A DNA stretch of 64,000 nt from an uncultured Salinicoccus sp. (GTDB lineage: Bacteria > Bacillota > Bacilli > Staphylococcales > Salinicoccaceae): contig CANLWV010000001.1 in assembly GCA_947494965.1 (NCBI GenBank), forward strand, positions 62,001-126,000, written 5' to 3'. Below, piece after piece: positions 1 through 8,583 of this stretch (the stretch's first letter is position 1; each line of letters opens with the position of its first letter). The position numbers and the translations under genes are program-made. Under the pieces are notes generated by a model. That model did no database searches. It was not told where the DNA came from and saw nothing but the letters and a program-made list of their open reading frames with translations.

Positions 1-806
1 AAGCAGGTCTTGTCGTCGATGTGGGAGTAAGAGGATTTATACCGGCTTCTCTTCTGTCAGACGCTTATATTGAGGATCTCGATCAATTCGAAGGGCAGGA
101 TCTTGAAGTCAAGGTTGAAGATATTGAATCTGAAAAGAATCGTGTCATCCTAAACCGTAAGCGTATCGTAGAAGCTGAGAAGGCCGAAGAACGCAAAAAG
201 CAACTTGAATCACTGGAAGCGGGAAGCATCGTCGAAGGTGAAGTAGTGCGCATCACTACATTCGGCGCCTTCATTAATCTTGGCGATGTTGATGGCCTTG
301 CACACATCTCTGAGCTGGATTACAGCAGAGTCGAAAAAGTCGAAGATGCAGTTAACATCGGCGACAAAGTCCAAGTGAAGATACTCGACGTTGATCCTGA
401 GCAAGAAAGGATCAGCCTATCCCTTAAACAGGCAAAAGCCAGTCCTTTCGATTCCTTCATTGAAGAGCATTCAGAAGGTGAAGTACTTGAAGGGGAAGTT
501 AAACGCCTCGTCGATTTCGGTGCCTTCGTAGAAGTCACTCCAGGAGTAGAGGGTCTCGTACACGTTTCTGAGATCAGCCACGAACATGTAGCGACTCCTT
601 CCGATGTCCTAAAAGAAGGTCAGACCGTATCAGTCAAAATCCTTTCCTTGGACGAAGATTCCGAAAAAGTTTCATTGTCCATCAAAGAAACATCGGATAA
701 GCCTGCTCGCGATCCTGAACCAAAAGTCTATCGTGACGATACAGACGATGACGCACCAACACTAGGTGATGTATTCGGAGATCGTTTCAAAGACCTTGAT
801 ATCTAA
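1..806 (+). CDS. rpsA: 30S ribosomal protein S1 homolog (3' part)
   Basis: The reading frame is open from the window edge (in-frame codons from base 3 read AGLVVDVGVRGFIPASLL, the middle of an S1 repeat), so the gene begins before the window and base 21 is not the start. Two further complete S1 (OB-fold) repeats follow, beginning at GSIVEGEVVRITTFGAFINL and GEVLEGEVKRLVDFGAFVEV, each ending in the typical ISLSLKQ/VSLSIKE strand. The C-terminus is an acidic Asp/Glu-rich tail. Low-GC Gram-positive S1 homologs have four repeats and bind mRNA, with a weaker role than enterobacterial S1. A terminator follows directly. Position before der matches Staphylococcus and Bacillus. Confidence 0.93.
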   Translation, partial: AGLVVDVGVRGFIPASLLSDAYIEDLDQFEGQDLEVKVEDIESEKNRVILNRKRIVEAEKAEERKKQLESLEAGSIVEGEVVRITTFGAFINLGDVDGLAHISELDYSRVEKVEDAVNIGDKVQVKILDVDPEQERISLSLKQAKASPFDSFIEEHSEGEVLEGEVKRLVDFGAFVEVTPGVEGLVHVSEISHEHVATPSDVLKEGQTVSVKILSLDEDSEKVSLSIKETSDKPARDPEPKVYRDDTDDDAPTLGDVFGDRFKDLDI

Positions 807-837
807 ACGTTCAAAATAATATTGGGTACGACCGGAT

Positions 838-871
838 AAAGAGCGATACCATCGCTCTTTATTTTTATTTT
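838..871 (+). terminator. Rho-independent terminator after rpsA
   Basis: A 10-bp perfect stem, aaagagcgat / atcgctcttt, with an acc loop is followed by a T-rich run. It lies about 30 bases after the rpsA stop and separates rpsA from der. Confidence 0.85.
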
Positions 872-873
872 TA

Positions 874-882
874 TGTTAAAAT
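874..882 (+). promoter_or_regulatory. Extended -10 promoter for der
   Basis: TGtTAAAAT is an extended -10 element located between the rpsA terminator and the der ribosome binding site (aggagg). No good -35 hexamer is visible, which is common for extended -10 promoters. Confidence 0.45.
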
Positions 883-906
883 AAGCTTAAATATAGGAGG
901 TTACTT

Positions 907-2217
907 ATGTATAAACCGACAATTGCCGTAGTAGGCAGGCCCAACGTTGGGAAATCCACATTATTCAACAGAATAATAGGCGAAAGAAAAGCAATAGTTG
1001 AAGATACCCCCGGCGTTACAAGAGACCGCCTTTATGCTACAGGCGACTGGTTGAACTATGAATTCAACGTCATTGATACGGGAGGGATAGAGATTAAAGA
1101 CGAACCCTTCCAGGAACAGATTAAAATGCAGGCGGAAATCGCCATTTTAGAGGCGGACGTCATAATGATGATCGTCAATGGCAGGGAAGGTGTCACGAAT
1201 GATGACCTTTTCGTAGCCCGCATTTTGCAGCAGTCCAAAAAACCCGTTGTTTTGGCAGTCAATAAAATCGACAACTTCGAAATGAGAAGTGATATATACG
1301 AGTTCTATGAACTTGGTCTCGGCGATCCGTATCCGGTTTCAGGCTCACATGGCCTTGGATTGGGGGATGTCCTCGACCAGGCGGTAGAACACTTCAAGAA
1401 TATTGAAACCGACGTGGCCGAAGATGATTCTGTCCGGGTCTCATTGATAGGGCGGCCGAACGTCGGCAAATCAAGCCTTGTGAATGCCATTCTTGGGGAA
1501 GAGCGCGTCATCGTTTCCGATGTGGCAGGTACGACCAGGGACGCGATCGACACCGACTACCATTATGATGGAGAACATTATAAACTCGTCGACACTGCCG
1601 GAATGAGGAAACGTGGCAAGGTTTATGAGGCTACAGAAAAATACTCTGTTCTTCGTGCCAATCGTGCCATCGAAAGGGCTGATGTTGTCCTTGTCATACT
1701 GGATGGGGAAGAGGGCATAATCGAGCAGGATAAGCGCATAGCCGGATTGGCTCATGAAGCGGGACGCGCCATACTGATCGTCGTCAATAAATGGGACGCG
1801 GTGAAAAAGGACGATAAGACTATGAAGAAGTTTGAAGATCAGGTGAGACAGGAATTCCAATTCCTTGATTATGCACCAGTGGCTTTTGTATCCGCTCTTA
1901 ACAGGTCGCGGTTATCCACGCTCTTCCCACTCATTCGACTGGCTAACGACTCCCATAAGAAGAGGGTGCAATCAAGCACACTCAACGAAGTGCTGGTCGA
2001 TAGTGTGAGCATGAATCCTACTCCGACAGATAAAGGCCGCAGACTGAATATATTCTATGGTACCCAAGTCAGTGTCGGACCGCCTACTTTCGTGCTTTTC
2101 GTCAATGACGTAGAACTGATGCATTTCAGCTATCGTAGATATTTGGAGAACCAGCTGAGGAAGGCTTTTGATTTTACAGGTTCCCCAATCCACATCATCA
2201 GCAGAAAAAGAAATTAG
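907..2217 (+). CDS. der: Ribosome biogenesis GTPase Der (EngA)
   Basis: A 436-residue protein with two tandem GTPase domains. The first P-loop is GRPNVGKST at residues 10-18 and the second GRPNVGKSS begins at residue 182. Each domain has its DTxG switch (DTGG, DTAGM) and NKxD motif (NKID, NKWD). The C-terminal ~90 residues form the KH-like domain. Der acts in late 50S subunit assembly and is essential. The ATG has a strong aggagg ribosome binding site. It is followed by gpsA at 16 bases, the same order as in Bacillus and Staphylococcus, so the two are probably co-transcribed. Confidence 0.97.
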   Translation: MYKPTIAVVGRPNVGKSTLFNRIIGERKAIVEDTPGVTRDRLYATGDWLNYEFNVIDTGGIEIKDEPFQEQIKMQAEIAILEADVIMMIVNGREGVTNDDLFVARILQQSKKPVVLAVNKIDNFEMRSDIYEFYELGLGDPYPVSGSHGLGLGDVLDQAVEHFKNIETDVAEDDSVRVSLIGRPNVGKSSLVNAILGEERVIVSDVAGTTRDAIDTDYHYDGEHYKLVDTAGMRKRGKVYEATEKYSVLRANRAIERADVVLVILDGEEGIIEQDKRIAGLAHEAGRAILIVVNKWDAVKKDDKTMKKFEDQVRQEFQFLDYAPVAFVSALNRSRLSTLFPLIRLANDSHKKRVQSSTLNEVLVDSVSMNPTPTDKGRRLNIFYGTQVSVGPPTFVLFVNDVELMHFSYRRYLENQLRKAFDFTGSPIHIISRKRN

Positions 2218-2233
2218 GAGGTTTGGTTGACTT

Positions 2234-3292
2234 ATGAAAATTTCATTGATCGGTACCGGCAGTTTCGGCACCAGTTTATCATTGGTGCTTGCAGATAACG
2301 GCCATGATGTCATCATTTATGGCCGGAACAATGAAGTCGTCGAGGAAATTAATACAAAACACACCAATTCTTCATATTTGAAGGAAATAGAACTCCCTTC
2401 AAGCATCAAGGCAACTGTGGATTTAAATGAGGCACTGTCCCATGCGGAACTGGTGGTTTTGGCCGTTCCTGTCAAGGCTATACGGTCTGTCACCCGGGAT
2501 ATGCATAAGCTGTTGGAAACTTTGGGTAGGAAAGTCCAAATAGTGCATGTCGCCAAAGGACTTGAACTCGACACCCACCTCAGAGTGTCTGAAGTCATTG
2601 CTGAGGAAACCACTGCTGATACGGTTAAAGACATTTCCGTAATGAGTGGTCCGAGCCACGCGGAAGAAGTGGCCAAAAGATCACCTACGACCGTTAGTGT
2701 GGCGTCTGTGCACCCGGAATATGCTAAAATCGTCCAGGATGTCTTTATGAACAGCTATTTCAGAGTCTATGATAATGATGATATGGTGGGGGTTGAAATC
2801 GGTGGTGCCCTAAAGAATATCATTGCCCTTTCCATAGGCGTCATCCATGGGTTGGGGTTTGGCGACAACGCGAAAGCTGCAGTCATCACACGCGGACTTC
2901 AGGAGATCGCCCGCCTCGGGACACGTATGGGGGCTGATCCACTCACATTTACAGGCCTTGCTGGTATGGGAGACCTCATCGTCACAGCAACAAGCATGCA
3001 CTCCAGAAACTATAGGTGTGGCATAATGCTGTCGGAAGGCAAGAGTGTAGAGCAGGCCCAAGAAGAGATGGGCATGGTCGTTGAAGGCGTCAATACGACA
3101 CGTGCCGCTTATGAGCTTGCTGCAGAATATGAAGTCGAGATGCCGATAACAAAAGTGCTTTACCAGTTTCTGTTTGAAGAAATGAGCGAAGAAGAGGCGA
3201 CTTATGCCCTGATGCTCCGTGAGAGGACTGGAGAGACGGATAAGCTGAAAGAAGTTATGGGAAAACAAAACAAAGAATGGACTAGAGAGTGA
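2234..3292 (+). CDS. gpsA: Glycerol-3-phosphate dehydrogenase [NAD(P)+]
   Basis: A 352-residue cytosolic enzyme that reduces dihydroxyacetone phosphate to sn-glycerol 3-phosphate, the backbone of phospholipids. The N-terminus has the Rossmann signature GTGSFGTSL. The family signature GPSHAEE and the segment GALKNIIALSIG, which carries the catalytic lysine, are present. The family is usually about 330-345 residues, and the extra length here is a charged C-terminal end (RERTGETDKLKEVMGKQ). An aggagg site lies upstream. The downstream yphE-like ORF starts four bases after the stop, so der, gpsA, yphE and yphF look like one operon. Confidence 0.96.
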   Translation: MKISLIGTGSFGTSLSLVLADNGHDVIIYGRNNEVVEEINTKHTNSSYLKEIELPSSIKATVDLNEALSHAELVVLAVPVKAIRSVTRDMHKLLETLGRKVQIVHVAKGLELDTHLRVSEVIAEETTADTVKDISVMSGPSHAEEVAKRSPTTVSVASVHPEYAKIVQDVFMNSYFRVYDNDDMVGVEIGGALKNIIALSIGVIHGLGFGDNAKAAVITRGLQEIARLGTRMGADPLTFTGLAGMGDLIVTATSMHSRNYRCGIMLSEGKSVEQAQEEMGMVVEGVNTTRAAYELAAEYEVEMPITKVLYQFLFEEMSEEEATYALMLRERTGETDKLKEVMGKQNKEWTRE

Positions 3293-3296
3293 TCAA

Positions 3297-3503
3297 ATGT
3301 TTGATATATCAAGAATGGATCTTATGTGGATATCCTTCTATTCAATAGGGGCGATGGCTCTGGCAGCCGTCCTCATCTATGTAGCAAGGTATAAAATGAA
3401 TCAGGGGATTTTCAGTTTCATCGTCTCAATGATTGCATGGGCCCTTCTGATCATTGCATTTCTGTTGATGATTCCTGTACTGGGGGGTAGTACCCATGCA
3501 TAG
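3297..3503 (+). CDS. Small membrane protein, YphE-like (DUF2768)
   Basis: A 68-residue protein with two hydrophobic segments (roughly residues 9-30 and 39-62) separated by a short basic loop (ARYKMNQG). Size, topology and position directly after gpsA and before a lipoprotein gene match YphE of Bacillus subtilis, a DUF2768 member of unknown function. It overlaps the next gene by eight bases, which suggests translational coupling. The family assignment rests mainly on context and topology. Confidence 0.72.
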   Translation: MFDISRMDLMWISFYSIGAMALAAVLIYVARYKMNQGIFSFIVSMIAWALLIIAFLLMIPVLGGSTHA

Positions 3504-4218
3504 ATGGAGATTGATGATGATGATCATCATCAGTACCGTATTCATGGCCGGTTGCCTTTATCCGGAATCCGAAAAGGCAGAGCGTCAAATGCCTGATGAG
3601 ACACAGATCCAGATGGTGCAGAACGCAGTGGAGCTATTCAGTCAGGATTCTGGAGGACTTTTGCCCATTAAAACTAAAGAAAGCCAGCGCGAATACTTGG
3701 AATACCAAATCGACTTTGAGAAACTCGTGCCGGATTATCTGGAGAAACGACCGGAAAACTCCTATGAAATGGGCGGACACTATCAATATGTCGTCATCGA
3801 TGCTGAGGATGACCCGAAAGTTAAGCTTGCAGATCTGAGGATCACTGAGGAGGTGCGTTCTCTACGTCTGCGGTTAAATGCAATGGGGGATCATGTTGAA
3901 CTGGATGAACAGATTGGTCCGAATGTATACCCACTTGATTTGAAATTCTACAACTTGGAATCAAACCCTACGGTAAAAAGCCCTTATACTGGAGCGGCAT
4001 TGAATGTCTACTACAACGGTGGGGAAGAATTCATTGTAGACTATAGGGAAGACATCGGAAAAATAATCAAGGAGAATGATCTCTCTTTTGAAACCGGAGA
4101 TGATGTACGCAGTGTGTTGTACGAACACACACCCATAGTGCCGGTCTATTCCCCAGAAATCACAGTTGATGAGAATAATAATCCAATCTTCATGACAAAC
4201 CGGTCAAAAGGTGATTAA
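3496..4218 (+). CDS. Putative lipoprotein, YphF-like
   Basis: A 240-residue protein that starts with a basic residue, a hydrophobic stretch (LMMMIIISTVFMAGC) and a lipobox MAGC, so it should be processed by signal peptidase II and anchored by a diacylglyceryl cysteine on the outer face of the membrane. The rest is soluble, acidic and without a motif I recognise. Position after gpsA and yphE matches B. subtilis yphF, whose function is unknown. Its stop codon lies inside a terminator loop, marking the end of the der-gpsA-yphE-yphF transcript. Confidence 0.72.
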   Translation: MHRWRLMMMIIISTVFMAGCLYPESEKAERQMPDETQIQMVQNAVELFSQDSGGLLPIKTKESQREYLEYQIDFEKLVPDYLEKRPENSYEMGGHYQYVVIDAEDDPKVKLADLRITEEVRSLRLRLNAMGDHVELDEQIGPNVYPLDLKFYNLESNPTVKSPYTGAALNVYYNGGEEFIVDYREDIGKIIKENDLSFETGDDVRSVLYEHTPIVPVYSPEITVDENNNPIFMTNRSKGD

Positions 4219-4231
4219 TACGCCTTTTTTT
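4206..4231 (+). terminator. Terminator at end of der operon
   Basis: Stem aaaaggtg / cgcctttt (8 bp with one T-G wobble), a 7-base loop and a following T run. The hairpin overlaps the last codons of the yphF-like gene. Confidence 0.7.
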
Positions 4232-4288
4232 GGCCATAAAACTTCCAAATGCGTTGCAGTGCCCCGGCCACTGTGTTAAAGTCAAAAC

Positions 4289-4314
4289 ATAATGATAATG
4301 AGCATTATCATTAT
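4289..4314 (+). promoter_or_regulatory. 26-bp near-perfect palindrome upstream of hup
   Basis: The sequence consists of two 12-base arms (ATAATGATAATG and CATTATCATTAT) around AG. The arms are exact reverse complements. The palindrome ends just before the hup ribosome binding site and lies right after a candidate promoter (TTGCAG near 4254, TTAAAG near 4276). It resembles Fur-family operators built from GATAAT units, but the spacing between half sites (TGATAAT-N4-ATTATCA) is not the usual 7-1-7. It is probably a protein-binding site; which regulator binds is unknown. Confidence 0.5.
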
Positions 4315-4337
4315 AGTTATATAAGGAGGTGGACCTA

Positions 4338-4610
4338 ATGAACAAAACAGATTTAATCAATGCTGTCAGTGATCAGGCTGACTTGACTAAAAAAGAAGCA
4401 GGTGCTGCTGTAGATGCAGTATTTGACACTATTCAGGAATCACTTAAAAATGGTGAGAAAGTACAACTGATTGGTTTCGGTAACTTCGAAGTACGTGAAC
4501 GTTCTGCAAGAAAAGGACGCAATCCACAATCTGGAGAAGAAATTGAAATCGCAGCATCGAAAGTTCCAGCTTTCAAAGCAGGTAAAGCACTTAAAGATGC
4601 AGTAAAATAA
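4338..4610 (+). CDS. hup: DNA-binding protein HU
   Basis: A 90-residue histone-like nucleoid protein, the usual HU length. It starts [13 protein letters not shown]; the ATG at 4338 sits eight bases after a perfect aaggaggt site, so an upstream in-frame GTG at 4329 is rejected. The DNA-binding arm signature [12 protein letters not shown] and the preceding [18 protein letters not shown] are intact. HU bends and compacts DNA and is normally essential in this group. The gene stands alone between two terminators with the palindrome above it. Location before hepS-menG-hepT matches Bacillus hbs. Confidence 0.97.
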   Translation: MNKTDLINAVSDQADLTKKEAGAAVDAVFDTIQESLKNGEKVQLIGFGNFEVRERSARKGRNPQSGEEIEIAASKVPAFKAGKALKDAVK

Positions 4611-4620
4611 TTAATTATTT

Positions 4621-4648
4621 TAGGCCTAACATATGGTTAGGTCTATTA
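4621..4648 (+). terminator. Weak terminator after hup
   Basis: A 10-bp stem (taggcctaac / gttaggtcta, one wobble) with a 5-base loop is followed by an AT-rich stretch without a long T run. It may attenuate rather than fully stop transcription into hepS. Confidence 0.5.
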
Positions 4649-4669
4649 ATTTATAAGGTGATATTTTTC

Positions 4670-5161
4670 ATGGATGCTCTAAGAAAAGAACTCATATCAG
4701 ACCTCGGTTACCATTCACATATACTTGATATACATAACGATCCCTTCTTCGATTTCTTTTCAGATAATGCTCATACTTTCCAAACCCCCCATGTGAATGA
4801 AGCGGTCCTCTTCTTTAATACTGCACTCAATTTTCTGGACACACCATCTGATGACAGCAGGGAACTTGGTGTGCTCGTAGGAGACTATCTCTTCAGTAAA
4901 TTTTATTTGAAGCTCGCTGAACATGAGGAATATGAAGTGCTCCATGATATGATGAACATGTCGAAGTCTTTGAGTTCTACAAAGTCAGAATTGGCGCTCA
5001 AGGAGTCCAGTCCTCAACTTGAAGAGCTTAAATGGCTCACGTATGGTCCGATGCTGTACTTGATCAAGCATGGCTATGCGGATGATTCACTCAATGATGT
5101 CATTGATGAACGGATTAAAAACCTGGACATCACTTCATTGCCATACATAAATCATAAGTAA
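4670..5161 (+). CDS. hepS: Heptaprenyl diphosphate synthase, small subunit (component I)
   Basis: A 163-residue protein that starts at the ATG following aaggtg at 4654. The segment LGVLVGDYLFSKFYLKLAEH matches the conserved GDY-helix of the HEPPP synthase subunit 1 family. This subunit has no catalytic motif itself but partners HepT to make the C35 side chain of menaquinone-7. The order hup-hepS-menG-hepT-ndk-aroC is the same as in Bacillus and Staphylococcus. Sequence conservation in this subunit is low, so the call leans on context together with the motif. Confidence 0.78.
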   Translation: MDALRKELISDLGYHSHILDIHNDPFFDFFSDNAHTFQTPHVNEAVLFFNTALNFLDTPSDDSRELGVLVGDYLFSKFYLKLAEHEEYEVLHDMMNMSKSLSSTKSELALKESSPQLEELKWLTYGPMLYLIKHGYADDSLNDVIDERIKNLDITSLPYINHK

Positions 5162-5172
5162 AGGTGAGGTCA

Positions 5173-5883
5173 ATGGATAAAGAGAAAAAAGTACAGAATA
5201 TATTCAATACCATCTCAGGAGACTATGACAGGATGAACGATATCATCAGCTTCAATCAACATAATATCTGGCGCAATCGCACGATGAAGGAAATGTTCGT
5301 CAAAAATGACCACCGGGTGCTCGATGTCTGCTGTGGCACTGGCGACTGGACCATACAGCTTTCTAAAGTGGCTCCAGGTGCCCAGATTACCGGTTTGGAC
5401 TTCAGCGAAAAAATGCTTGAGGTTGCTGCACAAAAAGTTGAGGGCTATGAGAATATAGAATTGATCCAAGGCAATGCCATGTCATTGCCTTTTGATGACG
5501 GTTCCTTCGACTACATTACCATCGGCTTCGGTCTGAGAAATCTGCCTGACTACCATAAAGCAATCACGGAATTTTATCGCGTACTCAAACCTGGCGGTAA
5601 ATTGGTGATACTTGAGACATCCAACCCTGAAAATTATCTCATCAACAAAGGCTTCAACCTATATTTCGGTAAGGTGATGCCAGTGTTGGGCGGCATTATT
5701 GCAAATCGTACCAAGGAATATGAATGGCTTTACGAATCGACAAGCACCTTCCTTACAAAGGACGAACTAAAAGCATTAATGGCTGAAAATGGCTTTGTAA
5801 ATATAAAAGTCATCAGGCACACTTTGGGCACAGCAGCTACCCATATCGGATATAAGCCCATCGAATGGACGGGGTCGCTGTGA
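5173..5883 (+). CDS. menG: Demethylmenaquinone methyltransferase
   Basis: A 236-residue SAM-dependent class I methyltransferase of the UbiE/MenG family, performing the last step of menaquinone synthesis. Motif I is VLDVCCGTGDWTI, and the family signature FDYITIGFGLRNLPD is clear. The N-terminus VQNIFNTISGDYDRMNDIIS is the usual UbiE/MenG opening. The ATG at 5173 follows aaggtgaggt, so the in-frame GTG at 5164 is part of the ribosome binding site. It overlaps the start of hepT, suggesting coupled translation of the prenyl synthase and the methyltransferase. Confidence 0.96.
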   Translation: MDKEKKVQNIFNTISGDYDRMNDIISFNQHNIWRNRTMKEMFVKNDHRVLDVCCGTGDWTIQLSKVAPGAQITGLDFSEKMLEVAAQKVEGYENIELIQGNAMSLPFDDGSFDYITIGFGLRNLPDYHKAITEFYRVLKPGGKLVILETSNPENYLINKGFNLYFGKVMPVLGGIIANRTKEYEWLYESTSTFLTKDELKALMAENGFVNIKVIRHTLGTAATHIGYKPIEWTGSL

Positions 5884-6833
5884 AAACAGTCAAAGAGTAC
5901 CTTTCCTCAGATTTCGAGGAAATAAATGCACTGATTAAAAAAAGTCTGGCTCCAAATAATGTGCTTGTCAATAATAAGAGTTATGAGCTTTTTATGTCGG
6001 GCGGAAAAAAAATAAGACCCACATTCACACTTCTTGCAGGAAAACTTGGCGATCCGGGTAAATTCGGGGACGTGCTAAAAGCAGGGGCCAGCCTGGAACT
6101 CATCCATATGGCCAGTCTGGTGCATGATGACATCATCGACAACAGTAAAATGCGTAGAGGCAAAACGACGGTGTACTATGAACATGGTTATCTTCAGGCC
6201 ATAAATACGGGTAACTATCTGCTGTCCACGTCAATCTCGCTCGTCAGCACGATTAAACATAAAGAATTGCATAGATCTTTTTCCGAAACGATAAGAGATC
6301 TGGTCGATGGAGAACTGTTTCAGCTTGACCAGCAGTTCAATGCGCAACAGACGCTTGATGACTATTATCGGAAAATATACCGAAAAACTGCACTTCTCAT
6401 CGAGCTCAGCATCAAAATGGGCGGATATGCTTCCGGACTGTCCTCACACACACTCAACCATCTGATCGAATACGGCTATCATATAGGTATGAGCTTCCAG
6501 ATTATAGATGACTGCCTTGATTTCACAGGGGACGAAAAGAACCTGGGGAAACCGAAGTTTTCAGATATGGAGAATGGCCATTATACACTGCCCGTCCTTT
6601 TGCACCGGAATCGTGATGCATCTTTCAGGGATAGGCTTGAAGCATTCAGTAAGGATGGAAAACACCTTGAAGGGTTGATAGAAACGCTACTTGCCTCAGA
6701 CGCAATTGAACAATCCTTGTCAATCAGCTCCCAACATATTGAGAAAGCCCGGGAAGCCATAAGAGATATAGACTCTCCAATCAGGGAATATTTGATGGAA
6801 ACAGCAGAAAAGCTTGCGAATCGTCCAAATTGA
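5880..6833 (+). CDS. hepT: Heptaprenyl diphosphate synthase, catalytic subunit (component II)
   Basis: A 317-residue trans-prenyltransferase. The first Asp-rich motif is DDIIDNSKMRRGK, the second is DDCLDFTGD, and the substrate-binding GGKKIRPTFTLLAGK precedes them. It condenses isopentenyl diphosphate units onto an allylic primer to give the C35 menaquinone tail, with HepS. I prefer the GTG at 5880, which overlaps the menG stop as GTGA, over the ATG at 5865, because the resulting N-terminus VKTVKEYLSSDFEEI aligns with family starts. Upstream ggacgggg could serve as ribosome binding site. Confidence 0.92.
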   Translation: MKTVKEYLSSDFEEINALIKKSLAPNNVLVNNKSYELFMSGGKKIRPTFTLLAGKLGDPGKFGDVLKAGASLELIHMASLVHDDIIDNSKMRRGKTTVYYEHGYLQAINTGNYLLSTSISLVSTIKHKELHRSFSETIRDLVDGELFQLDQQFNAQQTLDDYYRKIYRKTALLIELSIKMGGYASGLSSHTLNHLIEYGYHIGMSFQIIDDCLDFTGDEKNLGKPKFSDMENGHYTLPVLLHRNRDASFRDRLEAFSKDGKHLEGLIETLLASDAIEQSLSISSQHIEKAREAIRDIDSPIREYLMETAEKLANRPN

Positions 6834-6834
6834 A

Positions 6835-6863
6835 TTGAAATAACAAAAATAATAGTGTTAAAA
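6835..6863 (+). promoter_or_regulatory. Promoter for ndk
   Basis: TTGAAA (6835-6840), a 17-base spacer and TTAAAA (6858-6863) form a SigA-type promoter directly after the hepT stop, giving ndk its own start. Confidence 0.55.
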
Positions 6864-6897
6864 TGATGAAGAATAGAAAAAAAGGAGTTTTTGAATA

Positions 6898-7344
6898 ATG
6901 GAAAAGACATTTCTAATGATCAAACCTGACGGGGTACAAAGAAATCTTATCGGTACCATCGTCGAGCGACTCGAAAACAAAGGTTTTAAAATTGCTGGTG
7001 CTAAATTGATGCATGTATCTGAAGAGCTTGCGAAAACGCACTATCAGGAACATGCAGACAAACCATTCTTTGGAGAGTTGGTGGACTTCATCACTTCAGG
7101 TCCAGTTTTCGCCATGGTACTCAAAGGTGAAAATGTAATCGATACTGCTCGCCTTGTGGTAGGCTCCACAAACCCTCAACAAGCAGCACCAGGTACAATC
7201 CGTGGAGATTTCGGCCTTACAGTCGGCAAAAACATCATCCATGGTTCTGACTCGAAAGAGAGTGCAGAGCGTGAAATTTCTCTATTCTTCAACGACAGTG
7301 AAGTATTGGATTACAACTTGTCCAACACTGACTGGATCTACTAG
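6898..7344 (+). CDS. ndk: Nucleoside diphosphate kinase
   Basis: A 148-residue enzyme that transfers the gamma phosphate between nucleoside triphosphates and diphosphates through a phosphohistidine. The start [17 protein letters not shown] is the family signature, and the active-site histidine is H115 in NIIHGSDS. Length is typical. An aaaggag site precedes the ATG. The gene has a promoter upstream and a terminator downstream, so it can be expressed alone between the quinone and shikimate genes. Confidence 0.97.
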   Translation: MEKTFLMIKPDGVQRNLIGTIVERLENKGFKIAGAKLMHVSEELAKTHYQEHADKPFFGELVDFITSGPVFAMVLKGENVIDTARLVVGSTNPQQAAPGTIRGDFGLTVGKNIIHGSDSKESAEREISLFFNDSEVLDYNLSNTDWIY

Positions 7345-7357
7345 TAGATCTTAATAC

Positions 7358-7385
7358 AAGCTGGGTAATCTACTCAGCTTTTTTT
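7358..7385 (+). terminator. Terminator after ndk
   Basis: A 10-bp stem (aagctgggta / tactcagctt, one G-T wobble), loop atc and a T run. Confidence 0.8.
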
Positions 7386-7416
7386 AGTATAAAAAATTAA
7401 ATGGGAGGCTATTTAC

Positions 7417-8583
7417 ATGAGATTTTTGACAGCAGGGGAGTCGCACGGCCCAAAATTATCCGCAATAGTTGAAGGGTTTCCATCCAATCTTCCGATTGAT
7501 AAGGAAAGGATGACGCAAGAACTGCTCAAACGGCAGGGTGGCTACGGTAGGGGACGTCGCATGCAGATCGAAAAGGATACCTTCCAGTTCGGGAGTGGCA
7601 TCAGACACGGCAAAACACTCGGAAGCCCGATAATGATTGAAATCATCAATGATGATTTCAAACACTGGAGTAAAATCATGGGAAGCGAGCCTCTCACTCC
7701 AGAAGAACAGGAATCACTGAGACGTGTCATCACCAAACCGCGTCCCGGCCATGCGGATCTCGTTGGTGGGATGAAATACAATGTACGGGACCTCCGCAAT
7801 ATACTTGAGCGCTCCTCCGCGAGGGAAACTGCTGCACGTGTAGCAGTAGGTGCGTTGAGCAAGGAACTGCTGCATGCACTCGACATACGCATCTACAGCC
7901 GCGTCAATCAGATCGGCAGCGTCGAAGATTCAGGCGACTACAGTATGGAAGAGCGCCGCGACCTTCCAGCCGAATCATCAGTCCGTATGGTGTCAGAAGA
8001 GAAGACCAAGGAAGCGGAAGCTTTGATAGATGAAACAAAAAAACAAGGTAACTCGATCGGCGGCATTGTGGAAGTCATCGTTGAAAATCCACTTCCTGGG
8101 CTTGGGAGCCATGTCCATTATGATCGTAAACTCGATGGCAAGATTGCAGGCAGCATCATCAGCATAAATGCCTTCAAAGGTGTAGAATTCGGCATCGGCT
8201 TCAGGGCAGGGTCCACTCCAGGTTCTGAAGTCCAGGATGAGATCCTCTATACCGAGGAAAGAGGGTACCATAGACGCACCAACAACCTCGGCGGTTTTGA
8301 AGGCGGCATGACAACAGGAATGCCGATTATCGTAAAAGCTGTAATGAAGCCTATTCCAACATTATACAAGCCTCTATTCAGTGTAGACATCAACACTAAG
8401 GAACCATTCAAAGCAACGATAGAACGTAGTGACGCTTGTGCAGTTCCTGCTGCATCTGTAGTGTGTGAACATATGGTGGCCATTGAAATGGCACGCGCTG
8501 TGCTCGAGAAATTCCCTCATGATGACTTCAGCGAACTCCTCGCTGCTGTAGAACGATACAAGGAAAGAACAAAGGAGTACTAG
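7417..8583 (+). CDS. aroC: Chorismate synthase
   Basis: A 388-residue FMN-dependent enzyme that converts EPSP to chorismate. Family signatures are present: [16 protein letters not shown] near the N-terminus, [37 protein letters not shown] and [13 protein letters not shown]. The ATG follows gggagg. The stop codon is directly followed by the aroB start, and aroB overlaps aroA, so aroC-aroB-aroA form an operon for the last part of the shikimate pathway. Chorismate feeds aromatic amino acids, folate and the menaquinone made by the neighbouring genes. Confidence 0.98.
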   Translation: MRFLTAGESHGPKLSAIVEGFPSNLPIDKERMTQELLKRQGGYGRGRRMQIEKDTFQFGSGIRHGKTLGSPIMIEIINDDFKHWSKIMGSEPLTPEEQESLRRVITKPRPGHADLVGGMKYNVRDLRNILERSSARETAARVAVGALSKELLHALDIRIYSRVNQIGSVEDSGDYSMEERRDLPAESSVRMVSEEKTKEAEALIDETKKQGNSIGGIVEVIVENPLPGLGSHVHYDRKLDGKIAGSIISINAFKGVEFGIGFRAGSTPGSEVQDEILYTEERGYHRRTNNLGGFEGGMTTGMPIIVKAVMKPIPTLYKPLFSVDINTKEPFKATIERSDACAVPAASVVCEHMVAIEMARAVLEKFPHDDFSELLAAVERYKERTKEY

